A stretch of DNA of 64,000 nucleotides from RFSX01 sp965248155 (GCA_965248155.1 CBDFIO010000001.1:372001-436000); one strand, 5' to 3'. Shown: positions 16,120 through 25,572, numbered from the stretch's first letter. The notes: a model not told the origin generated them from the letters alone. Program-made: numbers and translations.

Positions 16120-18255
16120 ATGGCTAAAGATCTTTCCTATTTAAGGAATATAGGTATTGCCGCACACATTGATGCTGGTAAAACAACCACAACTGAAAGA
16201 GTTCTCTACTATACAGGTATGAGCCACAAAATTGGTGAAGTTCATGACGGTGCAGCTACAATGGACTGGATGGAACAAGAGCAAGAAAGAGGTATTACGA
16301 TTACTTCTGCTGCTACAAAAACCAACTGGAATTGGAAAGGTAATGACTATCCAATGAATATCATTGATACTCCCGGTCACGTTGACTTTACAGTTGAAGT
16401 AAATCGATCTCTAAGAGTTCTTGATGGTCTTGTTTTTCTTTTTTGTGCTGTTTCAGGTGTAGAACCTCAGTCTGAAACAAACTGGAGATTAGCTGATAAC
16501 TATAAGGTACCTCGAATTGGGTTTGTAAATAAAATGGACAGATCAGGAGCTGATTTCTTTTCAGTTGTTAAAGACGTAAAAGATAAACTAGGATCTGACG
16601 CTATTCCTCTTCAAGTTCCAATTGGAGCAGAAGAAAACTTTAAAGGAGTAGTCGATTTGATTACTGGTAAAGGTATCGTTTGGAATGAGGACGATATGGG
16701 AATGACCTATGAAGAAGTTCCTATTCCTGATGATTTGAAGGAAACGGTGATGGAGTGGAGAGAGAAGTTGTTGGAGGCCATCGCAGAATATGATGATTCA
16801 TTGATGGAGAAATTCTTCGATGATCCAGACAGTATAACAGAAGAAGAAATGATTAAGGCTGTAAGAGATGCCGTTATAGATAACAAGTTTGTTCCTATGA
16901 TGGCTGGTTCTGCCTTTAAAAATAAAGGTGTTCAAGCTGTTCTTGACGCTGTATGTGCCTTTTTACCTTCACCTTTAGATGTAGAAGCGATAACAGGGAT
17001 TAACCCTAAGACTGAAGCTGAAGAAATTAGACGCCCTACTGTTGAAGATCCTTTTACTGCATTAGCTTTTAAAATTGCGACAGACCCATATGTAGGTCGA
17101 TTAGCATTCTTTAGAGTTTACTCTGGAGCTTTAGATGCAGGGTCTTACATCTATAATTCACGTTCTGATAACAAAGAAAGAATCTCCAGACTTTATCAGA
17201 TGCATTCTAATAAACAAAATGCGATTGATAAAGTAGAAGCAGGTGATATTGCCGCTGGTGTTGGATTTAAAGATATCAGAACCGGAGACACACTTTGTCA
17301 GGAAGGCAAACCGATTGTTCTTGAAAGCATGGTTTTCCCTGATCCAGTGATCGGAATCGCAATAGAACCTAAAACACAGAAGGATGTAGATAAACTCGGA
17401 ATGGCTTTAGCTAAGCTTTCTGAAGAAGATCCTACTTTCCGTGTTAGATTTGATGAAGACACAAATCAAACTGTGATTAGTGGAATGGGAGAACTTCACC
17501 TTGAAATTATCCTTGATAGATTGAGAAGAGAGTTTAAGGTTGAATGTAATCAAGGGCAACCTCAAGTTAATTATAAAGAGGCATTAACTGCTACTGTTGA
17601 CCATACTGAAAGATTGAAGAAGCAATCTGGTGGATCAGGTTTGTTTGCTCAGATGCAATTCGAACTCGGCCCTGCAGATCAGGAGTTTTTAGATTCTGAT
17701 GAATTCAAGTCAGGTAAAGACAAATTACAATTTGAAAATAAAATATTCGGAGGATCGATTCCAAAGGAATATTTTCCATCAATTGTAAAAGGATTTAAAG
17801 CAATGATGGATTCAGGAGTATTGGCTGGATATGGTATTGATAGCATGAAAGTTAAATTATACGATGGATCAACGCATGCCGTGGATTCAAAACCAATTGC
17901 ATTTGAATTATGTGCAAAAGAAGGATTTAGAGCTGCTGCATATAAAGCAAAGCCAGTTCTGATGGAGCCAATTATGAGTCTTGAAGTTGTTACTCCGGAA
18001 GAATATGTTGGATCAGTAATTGGTGATTTAAATAGAAGAAGAGGGCTACCAAAAGGACAAGAAGCACGTCCTGGCGGGGCTATTGTAATACAAGGTGACG
18101 TTCCATTATCAGAAATGTTTGGATATGTTACTCAATTAAGAACGATAACATCAGGTAGAGCAAGTAGCACTATGACATTTTCGCATTATGCTAAAGCTCC
18201 ACAAGGTGTTGCTAAAGAAGTTATTGAAAAAGCAAGAGGGGAAGTAAAAGTTTAG
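16120..18255 (+). CDS. fusA: Translation elongation factor G
   Basis: 711 residues. The GTPase motifs are G1 'AHIDAGKT' (residues 15-22), G3 'DTPGH' (83-87) and G4 'NKMD' (about 137-140), followed by the EF-G insert, domains III and IV ('SGGSGLFAQ') and domain V. It drives translocation and, with RRF, ribosome recycling. Third gene of the str operon. No tuf follows; a new promoter starts at rpsJ 10 bases after its stop. Confidence 0.99.
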   Translation: MAKDLSYLRNIGIAAHIDAGKTTTTERVLYYTGMSHKIGEVHDGAATMDWMEQEQERGITITSAATKTNWNWKGNDYPMNIIDTPGHVDFTVEVNRSLRVLDGLVFLFCAVSGVEPQSETNWRLADNYKVPRIGFVNKMDRSGADFFSVVKDVKDKLGSDAIPLQVPIGAEENFKGVVDLITGKGIVWNEDDMGMTYEEVPIPDDLKETVMEWREKLLEAIAEYDDSLMEKFFDDPDSITEEEMIKAVRDAVIDNKFVPMMAGSAFKNKGVQAVLDAVCAFLPSPLDVEAITGINPKTEAEEIRRPTVEDPFTALAFKIATDPYVGRLAFFRVYSGALDAGSYIYNSRSDNKERISRLYQMHSNKQNAIDKVEAGDIAAGVGFKDIRTGDTLCQEGKPIVLESMVFPDPVIGIAIEPKTQKDVDKLGMALAKLSEEDPTFRVRFDEDTNQTVISGMGELHLEIILDRLRREFKVECNQGQPQVNYKEALTATVDHTERLKKQSGGSGLFAQMQFELGPADQEFLDSDEFKSGKDKLQFENKIFGGSIPKEYFPSIVKGFKAMMDSGVLAGYGIDSMKVKLYDGSTHAVDSKPIAFELCAKEGFRAAAYKAKPVLMEPIMSLEVVTPEEYVGSVIGDLNRRRGLPKGQEARPGGAIVIQGDVPLSEMFGYVTQLRTITSGRASSTMTFSHYAKAPQGVAKEVIEKARGEVKV

Positions 18256-18264
18256 TTTTTTTAG

Positions 18265-18295
18265 TTGTGAATTCAATTATAAAAATATACCTTTG
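18265..18295 (+). promoter_or_regulatory. Promoter of the S10 ribosomal operon
   Basis: TTG at 18265-18267 and TACCTTTG at 18288-18295, spaced by 20 bases, fit the Bacteroidota promoter consensus. It lies in the 67-base fusA-rpsJ gap and gives the S10 block its own start. Confidence 0.72.
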
Positions 18296-18322
18296 CCCCA
18301 CTTTTTGACATTATAAAAGGCT

Positions 18323-18631
18323 ATGAATCAAAAAATTCGTATTAAACTCCGCTCTTATGACTACAATTTAGTTGATAAGTCGACGGAGAAGATCGTGAAA
18401 ACAGTACGCAATAGCGGAGCTGTGATCTCTGGTCCGATTCCTCTGCCAACGGATAAGGAAGTGCATACGGTACTACGGTCACCGCATGTTAACAAAAAAT
18501 CTCGCGAGCAGTTTCAGATGAGGACACACAAGAGACTCATAGAAATATTTACACCCACACAAAAGACGGTGGATGCACTTTCTAAGTTAGAATTACCAAG
18601 TGGTGTAGATATTCAGGTTAAGCTCACTTAA
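18323..18631 (+). CDS. rpsJ: 30S ribosomal protein S10
   Basis: 102 residues. 'MNQKIRIKLRSYDYNLVDKS', 'SGPIPLPT' and 'HKRLIEIF' are diagnostic. S10 is part of the 30S head and in many bacteria also pairs with NusG/NusB in antitermination. It begins the S10 block behind its own promoter, and is separated from rplC by an 80-base gap containing a small hairpin. Confidence 0.99.
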   Translation: MNQKIRIKLRSYDYNLVDKSTEKIVKTVRNSGAVISGPIPLPTDKEVHTVLRSPHVNKKSREQFQMRTHKRLIEIFTPTQKTVDALSKLELPSGVDIQVKLT

Positions 18632-18667
18632 CTACTATTTTCACAAAAGATTGAAATAATTTTTAAC

Positions 18668-18683
18668 GGACTACTTGTAGTCC
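18668..18683 (+). promoter_or_regulatory. Small hairpin in the rpsJ-rplC leader
   Basis: GGACTA-CTTG-TAGTCC forms a perfect 6-bp stem with a 4-base loop, 28 bases before rplC. There is no T-run after it, so it is not a terminator. It could be an RNA processing or regulatory structure; this is weakly supported. Confidence 0.3.
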
Positions 18684-18711
18684 TTAAGCATATACTGCTA
18701 AATATTAAAAG

Positions 18712-19332
18712 ATGAACGGTTTAATCGGAAAGAAAATCGGGATGACCAGCATATTCAATGAGCAAGGAAATAATATTCCCTGTACTGTTATTGAAGCAGG
18801 TCCGAACTTTGTTTCTCAGGTAAAAACTGAGGAGACCGATGGTTATAATGCTCTACAATTAGCATTTGGAGCTAGAAAAGAGAAAAGAACGACTAATGCA
18901 CTTAAAGGGCATTATAGTAAAGCTAAAATTGATTCAGCTAAGAGATTGGCTGAGTTTAGAGATTTTAGCCTGGAGAAATCTCTTGGTGAAAAAATCAATG
19001 TAGATGAAGTCTTCGAAGAAGGTGACATCGTACATGCTGTCGGTATTTCTAAAGGAAAAGGTTTTCAGGGTGTTGTAAAAAGACATGGTTTCGGTGGGGT
19101 TGGACAATCTACACACGGTCAACACAACAGACAAAGAGCTCCCGGAGCCATTGGAGCATGTGCTACCCCTTCAAGAGTATTTAAAGGAATGAAGATGGGT
19201 GGAAGAATGGGTGGAAAACGTGTAAAAACTTTGAATCTGCAGATCGTAAAGATTTTTCCAGAGAAGAATCTTTTATTAATCAAAGGAGCTGTGCCTGGGC
19301 ACAAAGGCTCTATTGTAATTATTGAAAAGTAA
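18712..19332 (+). CDS. rplC: 50S ribosomal protein L3
   Basis: 206 residues. Starts 'MNGLIGKKIGMTSIF' and has the extended loop 'GKGFQGVVKRHGFGG' and 'GQHNRQRAPGAIGACATPSRVFKGMKMGGRMG', which reach toward the peptidyl-transferase centre. It binds 23S rRNA early in 50S assembly. It is followed 5 bases later by rplD. Confidence 0.99.
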   Translation: MNGLIGKKIGMTSIFNEQGNNIPCTVIEAGPNFVSQVKTEETDGYNALQLAFGARKEKRTTNALKGHYSKAKIDSAKRLAEFRDFSLEKSLGEKINVDEVFEEGDIVHAVGISKGKGFQGVVKRHGFGGVGQSTHGQHNRQRAPGAIGACATPSRVFKGMKMGGRMGGKRVKTLNLQIVKIFPEKNLLLIKGAVPGHKGSIVIIEK

Positions 19333-19337
19333 TAGTC

Positions 19338-19970
19338 ATGAAAGTTGATGTTTACGGCATAAATGGAAAGAGTACAGGAAGAAAAGTTGATCTTCCTGAT
19401 GATATATTCGGTATAGAACCCAATGATCATGCACTTTATTTAGATATTAAATCTATACAAGCCAATAAAAGACAAGGAACCCATAAAGCTAAAGAGCGCG
19501 GTGAGATAGTAGGATCTACGAGGAAGATTAAAAAGCAAAAGGGTACCGGTACTGCTCGTGCAGGTTCTATAAAGAATCCGATTTTTAGAGGAGGAGGAAG
19601 AATATTTGGGCCAAGACCTAGAAAGTATAACCTCAAAATGAATAAAAAGGTTAAGACATTAGCTAAGAAGTCAGCATTGACTACGAAAGCTTTGTCAGGC
19701 GCAATAAAGATTATTGAAGATTTCACATTTGATAAACCAAAAACAAGCGAGTTTACAAATGTGATAAACAATCTTGAATTGACTTCAAATAAATCTCTTT
19801 TTGTGCTTCCTGAACAGGATGAAAACCTTTACTTATCAAGCAGAAATCTGAAAAGATCGAAAGTGATGTTGGCTTCGGATTTAAACAGCTATGATATTAT
19901 GAATGCTGGAACTTTAATAATATCTGAAGGATCAGTTGAAAAAATAAAAGAATCATTTTTAAAGAAATAA
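19338..19970 (+). CDS. rplD: 50S ribosomal protein L4
   Basis: 210 residues. The long exit-tunnel loop is visible in 'RGTHKAKERGEIVGS' and 'KQKGTGTARAGSIKNPIFRGGGRIFGP'. In many bacteria L4 represses the S10 operon through its leader; no equivalent site is demonstrated here. It ends 2 bases before rplW. Confidence 0.98.
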   Translation: MKVDVYGINGKSTGRKVDLPDDIFGIEPNDHALYLDIKSIQANKRQGTHKAKERGEIVGSTRKIKKQKGTGTARAGSIKNPIFRGGGRIFGPRPRKYNLKMNKKVKTLAKKSALTTKALSGAIKIIEDFTFDKPKTSEFTNVINNLELTSNKSLFVLPEQDENLYLSSRNLKRSKVMLASDLNSYDIMNAGTLIISEGSVEKIKESFLKK

Positions 19971-19972
19971 AA

Positions 19973-20269
19973 ATGGCAAAACAAATATTAATAAAACCTA
20001 TCATTTCAGAAAAGTCAGAAACGCTTTCCGGTGACCTGAATCAATATAGCTTCGTGGTCAACAGAAAATCAAATAAGATTGAGATAAGAAAAGCAGTTGA
20101 GGAAATGTATAGTGTAAATGTGGCTTCTGTAAATACGATGATTATGCCCGGTAAAGCAAAAACACGTAATACAAAGTCAGGTGTTTTAAAAGGAAGAATT
20201 AGTGCATACAAAAAAGCAATTGTCAAACTATCTGAAGGAGAAGAGATTGACTTTTTTGGAGATATATAA
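19973..20269 (+). CDS. rplW: 50S ribosomal protein L23
   Basis: 98 residues, typical. 'LIKPIISEKSETL' opens the protein and 'NKIEIRKAVEEMYSVNVASVNTMIMPGK' is the family signature. L23 sits at the exit-tunnel rim and docks trigger factor and SRP. Translational spacing to its neighbours is 2 and 10 bases. Confidence 0.98.
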   Translation: MAKQILIKPIISEKSETLSGDLNQYSFVVNRKSNKIEIRKAVEEMYSVNVASVNTMIMPGKAKTRNTKSGVLKGRISAYKKAIVKLSEGEEIDFFGDI

Positions 20270-20279
20270 TTATTAAGCA

Positions 20280-21080
<801 letters not shown>

Positions 21081-21117
21081 TTATTTCAAGAAGAAAAACT
21101 AAAAAATAAATTAAAGA

Positions 21118-21384
21118 ATGGCTAGATCGGTAAAAAAGGGGCCGTACGTGTACCACAAACTTATTAAGAAGATTGACCTTGCTCAATCTTCTCAGAAAAA
21201 GTCAGTCATAAAGACTTGGTCAAGATCTTCGATGGTAATTCCGACTATGGTAGGATTAACCATTGCAGTTCATAATGGTAAAACATTTATACCAGTATAC
21301 GTCACAGAGAACATGGTAGGACACAAATTAGGAGAATTTGCACCTACTAGAACATTCAAAGGTCATTCAGGAAACAGAAAATAG
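21118..21384 (+). CDS. rpsS: 30S ribosomal protein S19
   Basis: 88 residues. 'MARSVKKGPYVYHKLIKKI', 'TWSRSSMVIPTMVG', 'VTENMVGHKLGEFAPTRTFKGH' mark S19, which binds the 30S head with S13. It is 20 bases before rplV. Confidence 0.99.
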   Translation: MARSVKKGPYVYHKLIKKIDLAQSSQKKSVIKTWSRSSMVIPTMVGLTIAVHNGKTFIPVYVTENMVGHKLGEFAPTRTFKGHSGNRK

Positions 21385-21403
21385 TAATTAAGAATTAGAT
21401 CAA

Positions 21404-21802
21404 ATGGAAGCTGTAGCAAAATTGAAAAATGTACCATTATCTGCGCGAAAGATGCGTTACGTAGTTGATAGTGTTCGAGGAAAATCAGTAGACGATGCTT
21501 TGAATATCCTCAAATATTCCAAAAGAGAGGCATCTGAGTGGCTTGAAAAACTCTTGCTTTCAGCTATCTCAAATTGGGAGAACAAATTAGATATGGCTTA
21601 TAGTGCCGATGATTATGGTCTATTTATTAAAACTGTTTTTGTTGATGAAGCAGGAATGTTGAAAAGATTTAGACCAGCTCCTCATGGTCGTGCTCATAGA
21701 ATTCGTAAAAGAAGCAATCATGTAACAGTTATTGTTGAGAATGCGAAGGAATTAGAGCAAGAGGAAGTTGAAGAAATTATTGAAGAAAATACTGAAGATT
21801 AA
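21404..21802 (+). CDS. rplV: 50S ribosomal protein L22 with acidic C-terminal tail
   Basis: 132 residues. The core 'NVPLSARKMRYVVDSVRGKSVDDALNIL' and the tunnel hairpin 'RFRPAPHGRAHRIRKRSNHVTVIV' are normal. About 20 extra C-terminal residues are almost all acidic (Glu/Asp), longer than in E. coli L22 (110 residues). The tail's role is unknown. rpsC follows after 9 bases. Confidence 0.97.
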   Translation: MEAVAKLKNVPLSARKMRYVVDSVRGKSVDDALNILKYSKREASEWLEKLLLSAISNWENKLDMAYSADDYGLFIKTVFVDEAGMLKRFRPAPHGRAHRIRKRSNHVTVIVENAKELEQEEVEEIIEENTED

Positions 21803-21811
21803 ATAAAAAAT

Positions 21812-22594
21812 ATGGGTCAAAAGACGAATCCAATAGGTAATCGATTAGGCATCATCAGAGGATGGGAATCCAACTGGTTTGGTGGTAAAGATTTCGCTAA
21901 AAAAGTAGTTGAAGATGAAAAAATCAGAGTCTACTTAAGAGCAAGAGTTCAAAAAGGTGGAATCGCAAGAATTATCATCGAAAGAACACTTAAAAGAATT
22001 ACTGTTACTGTTCATACATCCAGACCAGGTATTATCATTGGTAAAGGGGGCCAGGAAGTAGATAGGATTAGAGAAGAATTGAGAAAATTGACCGGTAAGG
22101 AAGTTCAGATTAATATAGTTGAAATTAGAAAACCTGAACTGGACGCCAATATCGTTGCAGAATCAATAGGAAAACAGCTTGAAGCCAGAGTGAATTTTAG
22201 AAGAGCTATTAAGATGGCAATTCAGTCTTCAATGAGAGCTGGTGCAGAAGGAATTAAAGTAAGAATCAGTGGAAGATTGAATGGTGCGGAAATGGCACGA
22301 TCTGAAGAATTTAAAGATGGTAGAACACCGCTTCACACTTTTAGAGCTGATATAGATTATTCACTTTTTGAAGCGCTGACAGTATATGGAAAAATTGGTG
22401 TAAAAGTGTGGATATGCAGAGGTGAAGTTTTAGGAAAAAGAGATTTATCACCAAATGTAGGTGATGGAAAAACCAAAGGCGGAAGAGATAATAGAGGCCG
22501 AGGAAGAGGTGGTGATAATAGAGGAAGAGATAATAGAGGAAGAGGAAGAGGTGGTGACAATAGAGGAAGAGGAGGAAATAAAGGAAGAAATTAA
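21812..22594 (+). CDS. rpsC: 30S ribosomal protein S3 with an RG-rich C-terminal extension
   Basis: 260 residues. The KH domain ('HTSRPGIIIGKGGQEVDRI') and the C-terminal S3 domain ('RISGRLNGAEMARSE', 'YGKIGVKVWICRGEVL') are complete by about residue 210. A ~40-residue tail of Arg/Gly/Asn/Asp repeats follows, of the type RGRGRGGDN repeated. S3 forms the mRNA entry channel and helicase. The tail has the character of an RGG RNA-binding segment; its function is unknown. Confidence 0.97.
   Translation: MGQKTNPIGNRLGIIRGWESNWFGGKDFAKKVVEDEKIRVYLRARVQKGGIARIIIERTLKRITVTVHTSRPGIIIGKGGQEVDRIREELRKLTGKEVQINIVEIRKPELDANIVAESIGKQLEARVNFRRAIKMAIQSSMRAGAEGIKVRISGRLNGAEMARSEEFKDGRTPLHTFRADIDYSLFEALTVYGKIGVKVWICRGEVLGKRDLSPNVGDGKTKGGRDNRGRGRGGDNRGRDNRGRGRGGDNRGRGGNKGRN
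22480..22592 (+). repeat. Degenerate in-frame repeats encoding the S3 RG-rich tail
   Basis: Purine-rich units such as AGATAATAGAGG and GGAAGAGGTGGTGA recur in frame and encode GGRDNRGRGRGGDNRGRD-type units. The repeat keeps frame through to the stop, so it is a coding minisatellite that could vary in copy number between strains. Confidence 0.75.
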
Positions 22595-22621
22595 AAAAGT
22601 TAAGTAAATAATTTAGTAAAA

Positions 22622-23044
22622 ATGCTACAACCGAAGCGTACTAAGTATAGAAAACAGCAGAAAGGCAGAAACAGAGGCTTAGCTTATAAAGGAAGCACAA
22701 TAGCTTTTGGAACGTTTGCCCTTAAAACTGTCGAAAATGGTAGAATTACCAATCGACAAATAGAAGCTGCAAGGATTGCATTGACAAGGTACATGCAAAG
22801 ACAAGGTAAAGTTTGGATTAGAATATTTCCAGACAAACCAATTACATCTAAACCTTTGGAAGTAAGGATGGGAAAAGGAAAGGGTAACCTTGATCACTAT
22901 GTGGCCTCAATTAAAGCTGGAAGAATCATGTTTGAATTAGATGGAGTTCCTAGAGCGGTTGCTTATGAAGCTTTAAGATTAGCAGCGCAAAAACTGCCTG
23001 TTATGACAAAAACGATTACTAGACCAGATTATTTTGAAGAGTAA
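22622..23044 (+). CDS. rplP: 50S ribosomal protein L16
   Basis: 140 residues. 'MLQPKRTKYRKQQKGRNRG', 'RIFPDKPITSKPLEVRMGKGKGN' and 'FELDGVPRAVAYEALRLAAQKLP' are diagnostic. L16 binds the elbow of A-site tRNA. The hydroxylation-target Arg region 'MGKGKG' is conserved. 12 bases before rpmC. Confidence 0.99.
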   Translation: MLQPKRTKYRKQQKGRNRGLAYKGSTIAFGTFALKTVENGRITNRQIEAARIALTRYMQRQGKVWIRIFPDKPITSKPLEVRMGKGKGNLDHYVASIKAGRIMFELDGVPRAVAYEALRLAAQKLPVMTKTITRPDYFEE

Positions 23045-23056
23045 TACATTATAATA

Positions 23057-23314
23057 ATGCCAAGTAAAAAATATATAGAACTACAAGAGTTCACTGAAGA
23101 CGAACTGAAAAATGAATTGACTGAAACTATGTCTCAGTACAAAAAACTTCAGTTTGATCACGCCTTACGAGGGTTGGAAAATCCAATTGCCTTAAGAGAG
23201 GTACGCAGAGATATTGCCCGCTTAAACACTGAAGTTAGAAATCGGGAATTAAAAGTTATGTCTGATGAAGATGTAGCATTAAGATCAAAAAAAGTCGCTA
23301 GAAGACGTAAATAG
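23057..23314 (+). CDS. rpmC: 50S ribosomal protein L29
   Basis: 85 residues, about 20 longer than E. coli L29. The helical hairpin core is 'ELTETMSQYKKLQFDHALRGLENPIALREVRRDIARL', followed by a basic extension ending 'KKVARRRK'. L29 lies near the exit tunnel with L23. It ends 5 bases before rpsQ. Confidence 0.96.
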   Translation: MPSKKYIELQEFTEDELKNELTETMSQYKKLQFDHALRGLENPIALREVRRDIARLNTEVRNRELKVMSDEDVALRSKKVARRRK

Positions 23315-23319
23315 TAATT

Positions 23320-23586
23320 ATGGCAATTGCAGAAACTAAAACAAACAGGAAACAGATTATCGGTCTGGTAACCAGTACAAAGATGGATAAGTCAATTACG
23401 GTATCTGTCGAAAGAAAATTACGACACCCGATATATGGAAAGTTTGTTAAGAAATCCAAGAAATTTATGGCACATGATCCAAAAAATGACTGTAACGAAG
23501 GCGATATAGTTAAAATTATGGAATCCAGACCTCTAAGTAGAAGGAAGCGATGGAAACTTGTAGAAATTATTGAACGAGCTAAATAA
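23320..23586 (+). CDS. rpsQ: 30S ribosomal protein S17
   Basis: 88 residues. 'IGLVTSTKMDKSITVSVERKLRHPIYGKFVKKSKKF' and 'GDIVKIMESRPLSRRKRWKLVEII' are S17 signatures. It is a primary 16S-rRNA binder of the 30S body. The next gene rplN begins 7 bases downstream. Confidence 0.98.
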   Translation: MAIAETKTNRKQIIGLVTSTKMDKSITVSVERKLRHPIYGKFVKKSKKFMAHDPKNDCNEGDIVKIMESRPLSRRKRWKLVEIIERAK

Positions 23587-23593
23587 TTAAATA

Positions 23594-23965
23594 ATGATAC
23601 AACAAGAAAGCAGATTAAATGTAGCTGATAATTCAGGAGCCAAAGAAGTACTTTGTATCAGAGTGCTTGGCGGAACTAAAAGAAGATATGCTTCAGTTGG
23701 TGACAAGATTATTGTTACAGTTAAAGATGCAGCTCCAGGAGCTGGAGGAGTAAAAAAAGGATTGGTTTCACCTGCTGTTATAGTTAGAACAAAAAAAGAA
23801 ATCAGAAGAAAAGATGGTTCTTATATCCGCTTTGATGATAATGCAGTTGTTCTGTTAAATGCAGATGATGAACCAAGAGGAACAAGGATATTTGGCCCTG
23901 TTGCCAGAGAACTTAGAGATAAAGATTATATGCGTATTATTTCATTAGCACCAGAAGTGCTTTAA
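23594..23965 (+). CDS. rplN: 50S ribosomal protein L14
   Basis: 123 residues. It begins 'MIQQESRLNVADNSGAKEV' and contains 'GTRIFGPVARELRDKDYMRIISLAPEVL', nearly invariant in L14. The protein contacts L19 and the small subunit, and is the silencing target of RsfS. Normal length and spacing. Confidence 0.99.
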   Translation: MIQQESRLNVADNSGAKEVLCIRVLGGTKRRYASVGDKIIVTVKDAAPGAGGVKKGLVSPAVIVRTKKEIRRKDGSYIRFDDNAVVLLNADDEPRGTRIFGPVARELRDKDYMRIISLAPEVL

Positions 23966-23976
23966 GAAAATAAATT

Positions 23977-24315
23977 ATGAGATCAATAACATCACATAAG
24001 ACGAAAAAATTACATATTAAAAAGGGAGATAAAATTCAAGTGATTTCAGGTTCTTACAAAGGAACCACAGGAGAAGTAAAAGAGATATTCCCAAATAAGT
24101 ATAGAGCGATAGTTGAAGGTGTGAACATCGTTAAAAAACACACCAAGCCTACCAATGATAACCCTGGAGGTATCAATGAAGTAGAAGCGCCTATTCATCT
24201 TTCCAATTTATTATTAGTTGATCCTAAATCTGGGGAAGCAACTAGAATTGGTAGAAAGAATGATGGGAAGAAAAATGTTAGATATTCTAAAAAATCAGGT
24301 GAAATAATTAATTAG
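23977..24315 (+). CDS. rplX: 50S ribosomal protein L24
   Basis: 112 residues with the KOW motif 'KKGDKIQVISGSYKGTTGEVKEIFPNKYRAIVEGVN'. L24 starts assembly of the 50S subunit near the 5' end of 23S rRNA. It ends one base before the rplE start, suggesting coupled translation. Confidence 0.98.
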   Translation: MRSITSHKTKKLHIKKGDKIQVISGSYKGTTGEVKEIFPNKYRAIVEGVNIVKKHTKPTNDNPGGINEVEAPIHLSNLLLVDPKSGEATRIGRKNDGKKNVRYSKKSGEIIN

Positions 24316-24316
24316 G

Positions 24317-24874
24317 ATGAGTTACGAACCAAGATTAAGAAAAGTATATAAAGATGAGATTGTTCCAAAATTAATGGAACAGTTCAATTACTCATCTATT
24401 ATGCAAGTTCCAAAACTTTTAAAAATAACACTGAATCAAGGTGTTGGAGCTGCAACTCAAGACAAGAAACTTGTTACTAGCGCTGTTGATGAAATGTCTT
24501 TAATCGCTGGACAAAAGGCAGTTGCAACAACGGCTAAGAAGTCAGTCTCAAATTTCAAATTGAGAGAATTCATGCCGATTGGCTCAAAAGTAACCTTGAG
24601 ACAAGATAAAATGTGGGAGTTTTTGGATAGACTGGTTTCAGTGTCACTTCCAAGGGTAAGAGACTTCAGAGGTATTAATGATAAAAGTTTTGATGGAAGA
24701 GGCAATTATTCTTTAGGAATAAAAGAACAAATAATTTTTCCAGAAATTAATATCGATAAGATCGGAAGAATATCAGGTATGGATATAAGTTTTGTTACCA
24801 CTGCAAAAACAGATGCAGAATCTTTAGCACTCCTAAAACTATTAGGAATGCCATTTAAAAATCAAAGAAATTAA
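24317..24874 (+). CDS. rplE: 50S ribosomal protein L5
   Basis: 185 residues, standard. 'PKLLKITLNQGVGAATQDKK' and 'RDFRGINDKSFDGRGNYSLGIKEQIIFPEI' are family signatures. L5 binds 5S rRNA in the central protuberance and contacts P-site tRNA. Confidence 0.99.
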   Translation: MSYEPRLRKVYKDEIVPKLMEQFNYSSIMQVPKLLKITLNQGVGAATQDKKLVTSAVDEMSLIAGQKAVATTAKKSVSNFKLREFMPIGSKVTLRQDKMWEFLDRLVSVSLPRVRDFRGINDKSFDGRGNYSLGIKEQIIFPEINIDKIGRISGMDISFVTTAKTDAESLALLKLLGMPFKNQRN

Positions 24875-24880
24875 TATAAT

Positions 24881-25150
24881 ATGGCTAGAAAATCATTGAT
24901 CGCCAGAGAAGAAAAAAGGAGAAAACTTGTCGAAAAGTATGCTGCCAAAAGAAAGCAGCTGAAAGAAGAAGGAAGATGGGATGAATTAGACAAACTTCCT
25001 AAAAATTCAAGTGCGGTTAGATTGCACAACAGATGCAAATTAACCGGAAGACCTAAAGGATACATGAGAAGATTCGGTGTCAATAGGGTAAAATTTAGAG
25101 AAATGGCTCTAGCAGGTAAAATTCCAGGTTTAACAAAGGCAAGCTGGTAG
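24881..25150 (+). CDS. rpsN: 30S ribosomal protein S14, zinc-free form
   Basis: 89 residues: the long form, without the CxxC...CxxC zinc knuckle of the short 61-residue type. 'RLHNRCKLTGRPKGYMRRFGVNRVKFREMALAGKIPGLTKASW' is divided across the C-terminal half. S14 completes the 30S head. Like L36 in this operon, it carries no zinc site. Confidence 0.98.
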   Translation: MARKSLIAREEKRRKLVEKYAAKRKQLKEEGRWDELDKLPKNSSAVRLHNRCKLTGRPKGYMRRFGVNRVKFREMALAGKIPGLTKASW

Positions 25151-25167
25151 TATAAAAAAAGATAAAA

Positions 25168-25572
25168 ATGGCAGTAACTGATCCAATAGCAGATTATTTA
25201 ACAAGAATTAGAAATGCTCAGCAAGCTCGACATAGAGTAGTTGAAATTCCAGCTTCAAAAATGAAAAAAGGAATAACTGAGATTCTATATAATCAAGGTT
25301 TTATTCTTAAGTACAAATTTGATGATGAAGCCGGAAAAAATGGAATAATTAGGATTGCATTGAAATATGATATGCGATCAAAAGAACCTGTGATAAAGAA
25401 GTTGGGAAGACACAGTAGACCAGGTTTGAGAAAATATGTAAAAGTTGGTGAGATTCCAAGAACTATAAATGGTCTTGGTATCAGCATCGTATCAACTTCA
25501 CATGGTGTGATGACAGACAAACGTGCAAGAAAAGAGAACCTTGGTGGAGAATTAATATGTTATATCTATTAA
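25168..25572 (+). CDS. rpsH: 30S ribosomal protein S8
   Basis: 134 residues. 'DPIADYLTRIRNAQQARH' and 'GLGISIVSTSHGVMTDKRARKENLGGELICYIY' are the S8 hallmarks. It is a primary binder of 16S h21; in E. coli it also represses the spc operon, which is not shown here. Confidence 0.99.
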   Translation: MAVTDPIADYLTRIRNAQQARHRVVEIPASKMKKGITEILYNQGFILKYKFDDEAGKNGIIRIALKYDMRSKEPVIKKLGRHSRPGLRKYVKVGEIPRTINGLGISIVSTSHGVMTDKRARKENLGGELICYIY

